From contig NC_133906.1 of NCBI RefSeq assembly GCF_964199755.1, forward strand, positions 12,152,001-12,216,000: 64,000 nt of DNA. Reading direction: 5' to 3'. The notes under the pieces are model-generated. The model was given only the letters and a program-made list of their open reading frames with translations, was not told the origin of the DNA and ran no database searches. Shown here piece by piece: positions 26,001 to 38,000 of this stretch. This DNA is from Larus michahellis. Its lineage: Eukaryota; Chordata; Aves; Charadriiformes; Laridae. The translations under genes were made by a program, and so were the position numbers. Within the stretch, counting starts at the first letter, position 1; every line of letters starts with the position of its first letter.

Positions 26001-29000
26001 CACTTGATGACTGATATTTTCAAAATCATACCGTCTTTGTAACTGCCAAAATATTTTTTCTAATATTCTAATACTCTGATAACAAACGGGAGAAGTATTG
26101 AAAAAACCCATAGCAATACAAAGTGTTTTGTTTTGGAACTAACTGAAATTAACTTGAAATTAACTTTTTCAAGATCTTCATCAAAAAAAAATCATTCAAC
26201 TCAAGTAATTTTTTAAGGTCCAAGTCAGTTTTTTCCGAAGTCTTTGTTGCTTATTTTTAAAATTTTGTTTGTCTGTTCAGATACTGAGCCAAAAATATCA
26301 CATTGATTTCCCAACTTTATTTAGGATATAAACCAAGCCTTTATCTACCCACACGGAGCAACTGGTGTGGTTTTTACAGTACAGGGCGCTTTTCTGCTTT
26401 GCAGGCCTTTCACACAATAAATCTTCAAGCTGAAATTTTCAGAAAAATGTACATCAGGGTCACCATTTTTTAACGTGTTCATGAGACGCAGGAAAGACGA
26501 AGAAAAGCGCCTAAGCCACCCTGCAGCAAACCACCCCGCTGAGGCCGGGGAAGCAGCAGGAACCCTCTACGGGCAGCTGAGCTCAGTGCTTATCGCTCCT
26601 CCTGGTGCGAGAACACAGGCAGCTGTGGGCGTATCTCAAATCTGATTTTGTTCTCAGGCTTTGGCTGGTTTCTGTCCAGTCTTGGATGCATAAGATCCTC
26701 TGCAAGGCATCTGTTTCGCTTTATTTAAAGTAGGTTAATTGCAATGGCAGAAACTGGGGTGCTAATTAAACCCGGCGATAAAGACAAGGTGTGCCTGGAG
26801 GTAGCTCACTCCGGGCTGAGGGCAGAGGGAAAGGCTTTCCCGGGTGAGGACGCGGTCCCGGGCATGGGGTGTGGAGGGACTGGGTTTGTTTTGATGGATT
26901 TTTCTCCCGTTAGCATGTCCAGTTGCTTGTTGTTGATCCAAGGCAACGTTTTAATTTAGTGGGGTGGCAGTGGCAGCAAAATATTCAGGCAAATATTGCC
27001 AATATTGGCACGCTCCCTCGCTGCAGGGTTCAGCGTCTGTCTTTAAATTCAGTTGGGAAAACGCTATGAGAAGCTCTGTGAAAAACTCAACTAAAGGTTG
27101 TTGAAAATTTGTGTAAAACATTTGCTGCCCAGTAGCAGAGAGGCAGCAAGTACAAAGAAGAAATATCACTCTTGAACCATAGAATCACAGAATCCCAGGT
27201 TGGAAGGGACCTCAAGGATCATCTGATCCAACCTTTCTTGGCAAAAGCATGGTCTAGACAAGAAGGGAAAAGGCTTTTTTCCCGTGATGCCATCAATACT
27301 GCAGCTACAGTAGTGTCGCTAAATTAAATAAATAGAGAGAGGAGTGTCTTTCACGTTCTCCTGCGTGAAAGCCTCTAAAATCAGTGGGAAGCTGAGTAGA
27401 AGAAGGGAATGCCATAGGACATCAAATTGCCCACTGCTACTTTTCAGGCTGTCAAGCAGACAGGGACCAACGGGATGTTTTGCCAAAGCCCTTGGGCCAC
27501 GGGCAGTCAGTGCTCATGCACCCAAACCTGTGTGGCTTTTGGTGCTGAGGGAACACTTTTTTTCTGCCTGCGGAGCCTTTGGCTGCTGCAGAGAGCCTGG
27601 CCTCTCCCAGAGAAGCCCTTCCTTCTCTGTTTTCTGGGTGGTTGTAACTTTTTCCAACGCTGCCTCATTTTTTCTGATTTTTTTCCCCCTCTGTTTTCAT
27701 GTCTGTCGTGCCTGAGTGAGGCACGACCCTGCTATCACCACGCGCCCCAGGAGGTATTTCAGGCTCTCGGAGCGGTGAGAGACCCAAGGTGCCCCCCGGC
27801 TGCCTGCAGAGCTGTTGGGGGAGCCCTGGGGAGAAAATGCAGCAAGTGAACCCGGGGCTGCAGAGCCAGAAACCCCCTCTCGCGTCAGTGCCATACGCTG
27901 TGCGGGCTCTAGGTGAAATACTTTTCTCTTCTTGGCCACTCCACCAGCAGGGATGGTCGTGGCAGATGCACCTCAATGCTTGTCCCCATTCATACTGGAT
28001 TTGAGGTCGATAAGGGAGAAAAGATTTATTTTTTTTAATACTATTTTTGACATTTGGCATCAGCTGTGCTAGGGCAGCCATCCAATACATCTGAGTCTCC
28101 CTCCATACAAAACAAAGAAGCAAATTAAAAATATGTACATGTGAGGAAGCAATTCAAAGCATCTCTTCATAGCTGGGAGAAATGCACACTATAATTATCT
28201 TAAATGAGCTAGTTATAACTTCCTCGTTATTGGCAGTGGATTAATGTAAGACCACACACTCAAAGCACTGGTATTAAAAAAAAAAAAAAAAAAAAGGAGA
28301 AGAAGAAAAAGTGTGTGAGGCTGGCTGGGGTGCCGGTCACCAGGGAGAGACATTAAAAATTGCCAAGAAAGGAAGAAAGCCAAGCCAGGAGAGCAGCGAA
28401 GAGGAGAGATTTCTGATGGAGGCTGTGAACCCCGTCCCAGGCTCCCCGAAGAGCAGCATGGCCCCGTGCTGACACCGCCTCTGCAGGAGCGGACCGAGCC
28501 GCTACCTGCGATACCCTGGGGTAGGCGTGAGGACGGGGCCATAAACGTCCCTGCATCTACCTGGGCTCCATTTACTCTTTTACCTGTTTCCAAGCAAGGC
28601 TCACCGCAAATAACTGCAGCGAGACCCAGCTCATGGCATCAGATGGGATCCTCTTGTTTCCCAGATGCTCTGACTTCACCAACATCCACAACTGCGTTAG
28701 ATGAATACATGGGATGAGTGACAAATTAATCCTAATTATTGCTGTTGATGTCCAGGGGTGCTTCCTTCTGATTTACTGTGTGCCAAAGGAGGAGAGCAGG
28801 AGCTGTTTGGGCAGGAGTGAGCCCCAGGAGTGCTGTCTGCTGCAGACATCCCTGTTCTGGCACCTCTGCCCGGCACCAGTGTTGGACCCGGCACCCCAAA
28901 GCTCAACGGGCACTCTGCTGGCTCCAGCAGCAGAGCCAGACCCGTGGGGCTGAGGAGGCTGCTGGCAGATGAATCATGAATGGCCTCAGACGGGTCTGGA

Positions 29001-32000
29001 CTTGCACCCGGGTGGTTTCCCAGCTCTGATTTTCATAAGTCCACACAGGGAATGCCCTGGAGTCGCTCTCTGCTGCGCCTCGTCCCTCGAAGGCAGCCAG
29101 CCACTCCAAGCATGCGGTCTCCTCCCCACCACCCGAATCTCTCTGTGGTAAATACCACGGGCCTGATCCTCATCTGGGTTTCACGGGTGTTGCCCCACGT
29201 GCAGGGACGCAGTCGCTCCCCAGAACCCTGTGCAGGAGAACCGGCTCAGGTATGGGATGTCAGGGGAGCCCTGGCCCCCGCAGCTGGAGTGGTGGCAGTG
29301 CTGCTGGGCTCTCCCACCCTGGAAGGAGCCAGCAGAGCAGAAAAGGACCCAGGACACTGCAAATGAACTGTGAGAATCTAGGCCAGACCCAGCTGTGTCA
29401 CCTGGAAAGTCTGAGGGGACGGAGATGGTGCGGAGGGGAGACGCAGCCCAGTGCTCTGCGTGAGCTCTGCCTTCCCCTCCCAACCCCAGCACCGCATTAT
29501 TTGTGCAGAAGAGTTAAATATCCATGCTGTACAGAGGCAGCGATATTCCTGTAGATACATGATTTCTGTAACACATAACAGCCTCCTTGAGAGGAACAAT
29601 TTATTTCTAGGATAGTGCCAGGAAGAAGAGAAATCCAATACTGGATGTCTTCCAGTTTGATTTTTCTCCCACTAGGTACTGTGGGTTCAGTTTGCAAGTG
29701 TTTTTTGATTATTTTTCATTTTAGAGCCATTTGGAGCAGGACTGGTGTTGGTGGGAGGGGACTGGCACCCGAGTGTGCTGCACGGGCCGGTGCAGGGGTG
29801 TCAGGGCCAGGATTCGCCAGGACTTGCTTTTCAGGGAAACACACTGAATTGGATCCTGCAAACCTTGAAACTCCCTTGTGCCGGCTCTACACCTGGGTAG
29901 TAGGAGTCCAAGCACAGCCTAAATATCAAACTGTACCGAGGTGCTTGAAAAAACCTTCCACCCAGAAAGCTGCCACTGTGGAGCAAAGAAGGGTCAACAC
30001 CAAAGGATGGAGGAAGCTCTTCCTACCAACGCTGTCTCCTTTTCTTTAAAGAACTGCATGGCGCGAAGAGGTGGTATGCAATAGGTGAGGGCACATTTCA
30101 TTGCCCAAGATCCACAAATGAGTGCTAGAGGTGTGCCAGGGTGGCTGAAGAAGCGTTAGAGCATCTTTGCTCTCAACTGGCCCAGGGTGACCCGTCCATC
30201 TCTGCACAAGGATGCTGCTGCTTCCGTGCAGTGACCGCCACAGTGCAGGGACAGGCTGTTCCGCAGCATACATGGAAATAGCAAGAATATTTGATGTGTG
30301 TAGGAGATGGAAAGCTTGTGTCCCGACCCCGCTGCTCAGGCTGGGAGGGTGAGGTGGCCAGTCGTCCCTACTCTCAGGGTCGGTAGGTGTTACTGAAGGC
30401 AGCTGCTGTGCCGGGCGCTGGGCAAGTGCAGCAGTGATTCCTGCCCTGGAGAGCTGGGTGATCCAGGGAGACCGTGCAGGTGAAGGTGGGGTGATGGTGC
30501 AAATCCCTGCCTTACCAGTGGGGATAGCACTAGCGGGAGGGGGAGTGACCTGCCCGGAGGCAGACAGCGACTCCAGGACAGATCTGGGAGCACAATCCCG
30601 CCATGCTCCTGACGAGCAGTGATTTACGCACCGTGATGGAGAGCTGGTTATTATCTACAGACTGACGCCAAAGGACATGTGGCTTTTCATAAAGAGAGAT
30701 AATCAATAACAACTGCCATCCATTCTGATTACTAACTTTCTGGAAGCCGCCTTCAGCATCCTGCCACCGACTGCCTGCATTTTGATGGGATGAATGAGCC
30801 CCACACCATCTCTTTTGTGTGCTCAGCTAGCGCAGTTTCAGGGCTCTTTAGGATCCAGTTGGATGAAAAGAGCTATTTGAATGTAAATTAATTGCCATTA
30901 CAATTCTGTTTTTCTGCTTTTCGGCAGAGGAGATAACTTCAGCCTTGTCACAGAGAACAAAACCATCAAAAGTGAACTTGTCATTTCAATCTCTTCGTAT
31001 AATTATATTCTGAGGATTCAGTCAGTTGGGTGGTTTCTGCATTATTTCTCCCCTGAGGAGGATTGCTCCCATCTTCCAAGCAGAAGCAGACTGTGTGCAC
31101 CAGGGAGAGCAAAGTCAGTCCCCTCCTGCTCAGGTGGGTACTGGGGCTCACCAGATCTGCCTGTTTCCTCCTGGTGGGCCAGGACACAAGGCCAGAGCTG
31201 GTCGGGGCTGGGGCTGGCGGCCGCGTGGCGCTGGGAGCCAGCAGGCCTTCACGGGGGGAACCGGGGATAGGAATTGTAGGGATTTAGCTGGGTATAGAAA
31301 ACACCACTGTAAGTTACTGGTATAAGTGGGTGTGATTTACAGACTGAAGAGCTGAAAAGCAACCAGTGGAGTTTGCAGAAGCAGGTATTGGAGCCTGTCG
31401 CTGAGACTGCTGGGGCTGGTTTCTGTGCTGCTATGTCTGCGCTGCTGCTGGGGAGACGGCAGGGGTGGATGGGAGCACTGACACCATCTGCTAAGGAACA
31501 CCCCTTGGACAGGCTGCAGCACCAAGCCCTACATCACTTCTGAACTCTGCCTATTGCAATTCTGGCTTTGTACTGCAGAAGTGAAATGGAAGATGGGGAA
31601 AATGATTAAAGAAAACACAGAGCAGCTTTTATCAGGGAGAGGCTGAGCAGATGCTGCACAAGCGATGGCTGAGCTGTGGGGGAGTGCCCAGCTGCCTGTT
31701 GGTAACATCCCCACGGCTCCAGAGGAGGACAGTGCTGGATCAGGCTTCACTTTGCCTGTGTGAAGCCACAAAAGAGATTTAGGTGGACAAAAGGAGTGCC
31801 GAGGTGCATGCAAGGCAGGAGTTCATAGAAGCATAGGGTTGGAAGGGACCTTAAAGCCCACCCAGTGCCACGCCCTGCCCTGGGCAGGGACACCTCCCAC
31901 CACACCAGGTTGCTCCAAGCCCCGTCCAACCTGGCCTTGAACCCCTCCAGGGATGGGGCAGCCACAGCTTCTCTGGGCAACCTGGGCCAGGGGCTCACCA

Positions 32001-35000
32001 CCCTCACAGCAAAGAATTTCTTCCTCATATCCACTCTAGATCTCTCCTCTTCCAGTTTGACGGCATTACCCCTCATCCCATCACTACATGCCCTTGTAAA
32101 AAGTCCCTCCCCATCTTTCCTGGAGCCCCTTGAGGGACTGGAAGGGGCTCCAAGGTCTCCCTGGAGCCTTCTCTTCTCCAGGCTGAACGCCCCCAACTCT
32201 CTCAGCCTGTCCTCACAGCAGAGGGGCTCCAGCCCTCCCAGCATCTCTGGGGCCTCCTCTGGCCCCGCTCCAACAGGTCCATGTTCATCTTGTGCTGAGT
32301 TGGGCCTGAGCATGTCTTGGCTTTGTAGCTGCTTGCTCCTTGGTGCCAGCAGCGTGTCATGGCACAGGCAGCGCAGGGCCAGGCCTGCACAGCATTTCTG
32401 TGTGAGGAGAGGGGGGTGGCAGCGGCTGGCATGTGGCACAGTACAGTGATGCTGGGGACCAGTGCGTTGGAGCTGCAGCGTCGGCATGAAACCTTTTCAT
32501 GCCTCTTCCACTCATGGTTACTATCAGATGTTTTTGTCTCTGCTGCAGTCAGCAATCTCGGGCAGTGGTTAAGTTGTGTGTCATGGTTTTAAGCCGCACG
32601 GAAAACAAACTGTGTCAGCCCTCGGCGTGCCCGGTCATGATGCTCTGCCTCAGCACCGCAGTTCTCAGAAGTGGCTGTTTACCGGGCAGGGAGGAAACCT
32701 GCGTCCCGCGCCCTGCTCCTGCTGCTCCCGGGCCCTCTCCCTGCGCTGGGAACCGGAGCAGCGCCGACGCCACCCTCACCCAGCGCTGCCCGGGCACAGG
32801 GCGAAGGCTGCTCTGCAAACCAGGATGGTGGTGGCGGCCATGAGGGAATGAGGGATGGTGCCGGTGGCCGTGAGGGGACAAGGAACAGCGCTGGTGGCTG
32901 TGGAGGGATGAGGGATGGCGCTGGCCATCCCCAAGAGCAGCAGGCCTGCAGAAGGCGGTTGTCTGTGCTGTGTCCCTGCCACCGTTCAAAGCTGTCAGGG
33001 CTCTGCACCTTCTGATTGCTCAACAACCCAGGATTTAGTTTTCACGTTTTTTCAGGGAAGTGCTTAATTAGCGACAGTACATCTCTCCATTAGCCTACCA
33101 CCTCCGCTTAGCAGCCATTTTGATGGTAAATTAATGACTGTCATGAAGTGATGGCTGCCAGCTGGGCCTTGCCTCAGATGTTGGCCAAGACCTGGGAGGT
33201 CACTGTGTGTCTGGCCTTGGGCGTCCTCATCTTGCCTTGGGGCTGGCGAAAGGAGCCGCTCTCCCCTTTCTGTATTTCCATTTCCTAGGGCAGACCGACC
33301 GACCGTAGCCCAGTTACACAAGACACAGGCCAACGCAGTTTCCCAAGAGGCGAGGATTGCTCTTTCCTCTCTGCAAAGCCAGTGAGAAATTCTGGGCCCA
33401 TCAGTTGTTCAGGGCCCAAAGGAAACCTCTTTAAAGGGGGTGGATTGCCAAAGGACACATCTTTGTCTATTAAAAACTGCCTCCTCAGTTGTGTCCCCTG
33501 TCCAGGCATCAAGACAAAATAGAGGTTTCCCACATCATGGTAAACTCAAATATATGCTTACAAACTCATAAGCAAAAGTTTTTCTTAAAAAAAAAGGTCA
33601 TGGTTCTTTATTCATTTGCACAGTGCCTTGCACAGTGGAGTCCTCATGCTAAATGGAGTTTGAATGCCTGAAAATTGATAACAGCAGAACAAAGTCCAGC
33701 ATTTAAGAGCAAGCACCACAGTTTTCCTTGTGAGAAGGGCAGAGGCGAAGTAAAGGAAGGTAAGATAAGGTTTAGGCAGCAGCAGTGAATGGGTCTTCTC
33801 TCTGCCAAGACCCAGCCTCCCGTCTCGCAGGACGTTTTTCTCCTCCAGCCCTGGCGCACCGGCAGAGCTGCACCTGAACGTGCCTCCTCCTCTCCCCTCC
33901 GGAGGGTAAAATTACAAACTCAGGCCAAAGACCAGCTTCATGGACCCGGGGATGGTGGCCAGCCACCAGCAGGGAAACTCTGCAAGAAGAGGAGGGCTCT
34001 CAGACTTTCAGCCTCCTCGCTGACCACGATACTTAGGAGGTGAACACTCACGCTGAGAAACCCTGCTGTTCTATTCCTGACTCGCCATCTGAGCCTGACT
34101 CATTGCCTTGGTAACAAATTAAAACACTTTTATGTGTTTGCAGCTTGGTACCTTATTTTGTAAAACCAGGGAAACTGGCTCCTGATGTTGGCTGTGGAGG
34201 TCCTTTGGCTTTCCCCCGCCCCGCGGTACCACCAGGAATTGCCATGCCGGTTGCTGGTTGCCGTAGCGAGGAGCTTTGCTGACCATCAAAAGCACAGAGG
34301 GGAGTCTGCTAGTAACTGAAACGGACTTGAACCATTGTAGGACGATCGCGCACCCGCCCCAGCCCTCTGCAAAGCCGCCCGTCACGCCATCCCGGCCTGG
34401 CTTCAGTACAACTGTGCCGCCTCCCACCTACAGAGCAACTGGGTGTTTCTTCCTCCATCCCATCAAAACGGTATTTTCTCTTTAAGCTTTCCGTAGGGAA
34501 GCAGAACCTCATCCCCTGACTCTGAGGCTGTGGTTCTGTCTTATGCTTCTCTCCAACAGAAATGAAGGAATGGCTCGGTCTCCTGCTGTGTGTAACACCA
34601 GCTCTTCCTCATGGCTGCAGCTTCTGCAAAGCCTTCTGCTTCTGTGCTCTTGACTCTGTTCTTGTTGCGCACACAGCTTTTGGGGTGTGTATTGTCGGGC
34701 AATCTGTATCAAGGTGACTTCACTCTTTCTTTGCAGATAAAAGTGCTAAAACTCCATGCAAAGGAGAAAAAAGGCATCCGATGGTATCCTGTACAAGGTG
34801 CAAGCCAGCACTGCGGAACCAGTTCCTTGGGTCACACTCAGCGTTTTTTAGAATGAGACAAACCCTGATGGGATGCGGCTGTGGAGGCAACTGAGGCAAG
34901 GCCTTTCTCCCAGGAGGTCATGAGACCACATGGAATTTTTAGCCAAACAAAGCGGCTCCATTGCTAGCTGAGGGACCCCGTGTCATGAGCAGCTGCCACC

Positions 35001-38000
35001 CACAGCAGCGGCACCTCCTAAGGCAGAGCCCATGTGCCAGAGTCCCCGGCTTTGCAATGCCTGTTCCGTGCTCGTCCAGCCCAAGGCTTGGACATGCCAC
35101 ACATCATGAAGTCATTACTGTGACCGCACGGGAACCACTGGGGGTTTTTTGGGGGGCGTGGAGGGTGGTTTGCACAGTGAGTGAGTCAGGAAACGTGTTT
35201 GCCTCCGCTGGGTGCAAACATGAAGGTTGCTTTGAGTAAGGTTTCAAAAAGATCCAGCGATCCAAGTCCTGTCTGTCAAATTCAGAAAGGAGTTGGAGAT
35301 GTTTCTGGAGGAGAAGAAAATACCAAGACACAGGCACTATATATAGACGGCCGTGTGAAGGTGGCGACGTTGGAGTGCAGTGTATTTTTATCCCAATAGA
35401 GGTGTTATCTGTCTATCTCCCATGAAATGCTGGAGGGGGGTGTTACAGCACTCACTTCATGCAAAGAGAAAATAGCCGAAGTCACAGTTAAATTTGTGTG
35501 GTCTGTGTTTTCCAAAGGCAAGCTGTCATACTCGGAATTTTTCTCCTCTGGCTCACTGCCCTGTATTTGTTGCATGACAAAGTTCATCATCCAAGTAGCT
35601 GTTTAGTGGCCTGGGTGGATTTTTGCCGTGTGTAGGGTACAGTTTTGGTCTGCTACTCATCAGAGAAGTACGGGAGCTTTGTGTGTACCTCAGCACACAC
35701 GATCTTTCTGTTCTCTCACCAGCGGCAAAGCTGTGTTTAGCGTAACATTGGGGCTGAAGCCAGATAAGACGGATGCTTCAGCACAAGACGTAACCACATC
35801 TGGCACATGCCAGGGGCGGTTCCTAAGAGTTCAAAGGCTTCAACGTAGATTATTTACGCATTCACCTCCTAGCAAGTCCTTTTATTCTTAAATTCCAGAC
35901 AGTCTATTATGTGGAGATCCTGAAAATCCAAAGACTTGTCCTCTCTGCATAGATGTTAAAGATCTTAAAACCTGGCCAGACGCCCTGGGAGCAGGTACGG
36001 GGCAGTGCCCGTGGCCTCTCTGCAGCCCTGCTCCCTGCAGAGGCGCAGCCTGGGACGGACCCGCACAAACCCAGCCTGTGCCCACCCGTGCTAGCAGGTA
36101 GGACGTGGATCCAAAGGGGATTTAAATGCTAGCAAATAAGAAATAGTTTGGGATGGGCTGTAACTAGAATATTCCCTGTTTTTGAAGGAATGGCTCTGTG
36201 AGATTCCTGACTGAAAACTGAGCATTGTGTTGCTGCTAATTCAGCAGCTCTGCTGGGGCCTGCTCGCGCTTCCCTCTCGGAATGATGCGGGTTCTGGGCT
36301 TGCTTGGTGACAAGGGGATTTATTTTGCTTTTTTGTCCTCATGGAAGCTCAGGAGGATGAAGAGCAAAAAGCTGGCAAGGAAACATCTCTGCAGAGAAGG
36401 GAAACTTTGATCAAACTTGTAATTTTCTCAGCTCCATGGAGTAAAGGAAGTTTATTTATAGAATGGCTTCTTTGGTAAACACAAAACACATACTGCATCC
36501 TGCTTTTGATGGCATATCTGGCTGCAGTGCAGCACGGCGCACGTTAATTTTATTTGCTTTGTAGCATGAAGTAGTATATGGTACTAGCGGTAATTAGCAG
36601 ACTATGCAGATTGGGGCAGTCTTTCTTTGGAGAGCACGCGACCTTCCACTGCAGTTGCAAATGAATACTGCATTTACGAGTACCCAGGAAAGCAACTGTG
36701 GGGGGATTAACTGTGGTGGAGCAGGATCTCACAATCGCTCTTCTCACTGTGATTCTTGACAAAAAGCATCTGCCCTGCAGTTCAAATCATCAGGAGGCCT
36801 CTGCTCACCCCAGTTACTTCAGAGGAATCCCCTGAAACTCAAGTGCTCCACAATGTAGGGAGATGACAAGTCACCCTTGTCACTGCCTGGTCTCTTTGCA
36901 CCACGCAGTCACTGCCGGTGCGTCCCCGCTACCGCCGGGTGAAGCCAGCTCAGGGGAGGGTCCGCAGGCATTAACATCCCGCTGCAGCACCCAGAGTAAC
37001 CTCTGGTCCCGTCCACATGTATTTAAAACCACCAAAACCAAAACGTGACTAATACGTTGCATTCTTCACCTTGCAGCCGAGGATTCCAAAGTGTTTTATA
37101 ATTAATTAACTAATTAAGTCTAAGAGAATTTCAGCGTAACATGTTTTTATATCCCTTCATCAAGAGGCATAGGAAGTCAGAGGGCTGTCCCAGCGCTGCA
37201 GGAGCCGGGCCGCAGCCCTCTCGCTCACTACTTCTGCCGATTCCCAACAGTTTGGTCTTAAAACGCTTTTGGGAGCTGCAGACTGAAGGATGTTGCCTTT
37301 ATATGATATCAACAACAAGTTCCTACCTGTCCTGAGAACTCATAAAATAAATGTGAAATGGGTGAGAGAGAAGAAGAACAGTCAAAGGTACTTGTGCTTT
37401 TTTATCTGGGGCTGGGGGAGTCCAGTTGAAGAAACTACAAAACAAATTTTCAGCTGAAATGCTGGCCATAATGGCAGTGGCTGAAAACTGTCTCTCACTG
37501 ATGGTTCGTACCTTGCATGAATGGCACCAGGAACCCCCTGCAGCCCCCCTGGAGAGCTGGTTCCCAGCGAGGGGTCTTGCCAGCCACAGCTCTGCTGCTC
37601 ACAGGAGCACTGCCGATGGTGCGGGGCCACCGCCGCGCAGGCTGCCGAGCCGCACCAGTCACTGCGGAGGGGCCCGAGGATGGTGCTCACCCCAGCTCCG
37701 CTCCACTCTCCCACCCCGGCCCCGGTCACCCACGGGGTGCTGCGGACGGGAGACCACTCCCGGGTTGTGCGGTGTCACCTGCCCACCCCTGCGCCCCCAG
37801 CACTGCCGAACAGCACCGCGCAGCGCCTTTGGGGACTGAGCTACGTTTCATCTAAGCCAAAGCATCGTTTCTTTATGCACTTTATGCATGCAGGAGAGGT
37901 GGATGGCCTCTTCCACTGCCCGCCTGGCCCAGGTGCTGCCGCTGTGCAGGGACAGGCACACCAGCCGGCCTGATGAGCTGCGGGCCAGGCAGGGCTCCCA

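Noticed and set aside
31865-32449. 194-codon plus-strand open frame
   Set aside because: Antisense to the minus-sense CR1 copy at 31823-32290.
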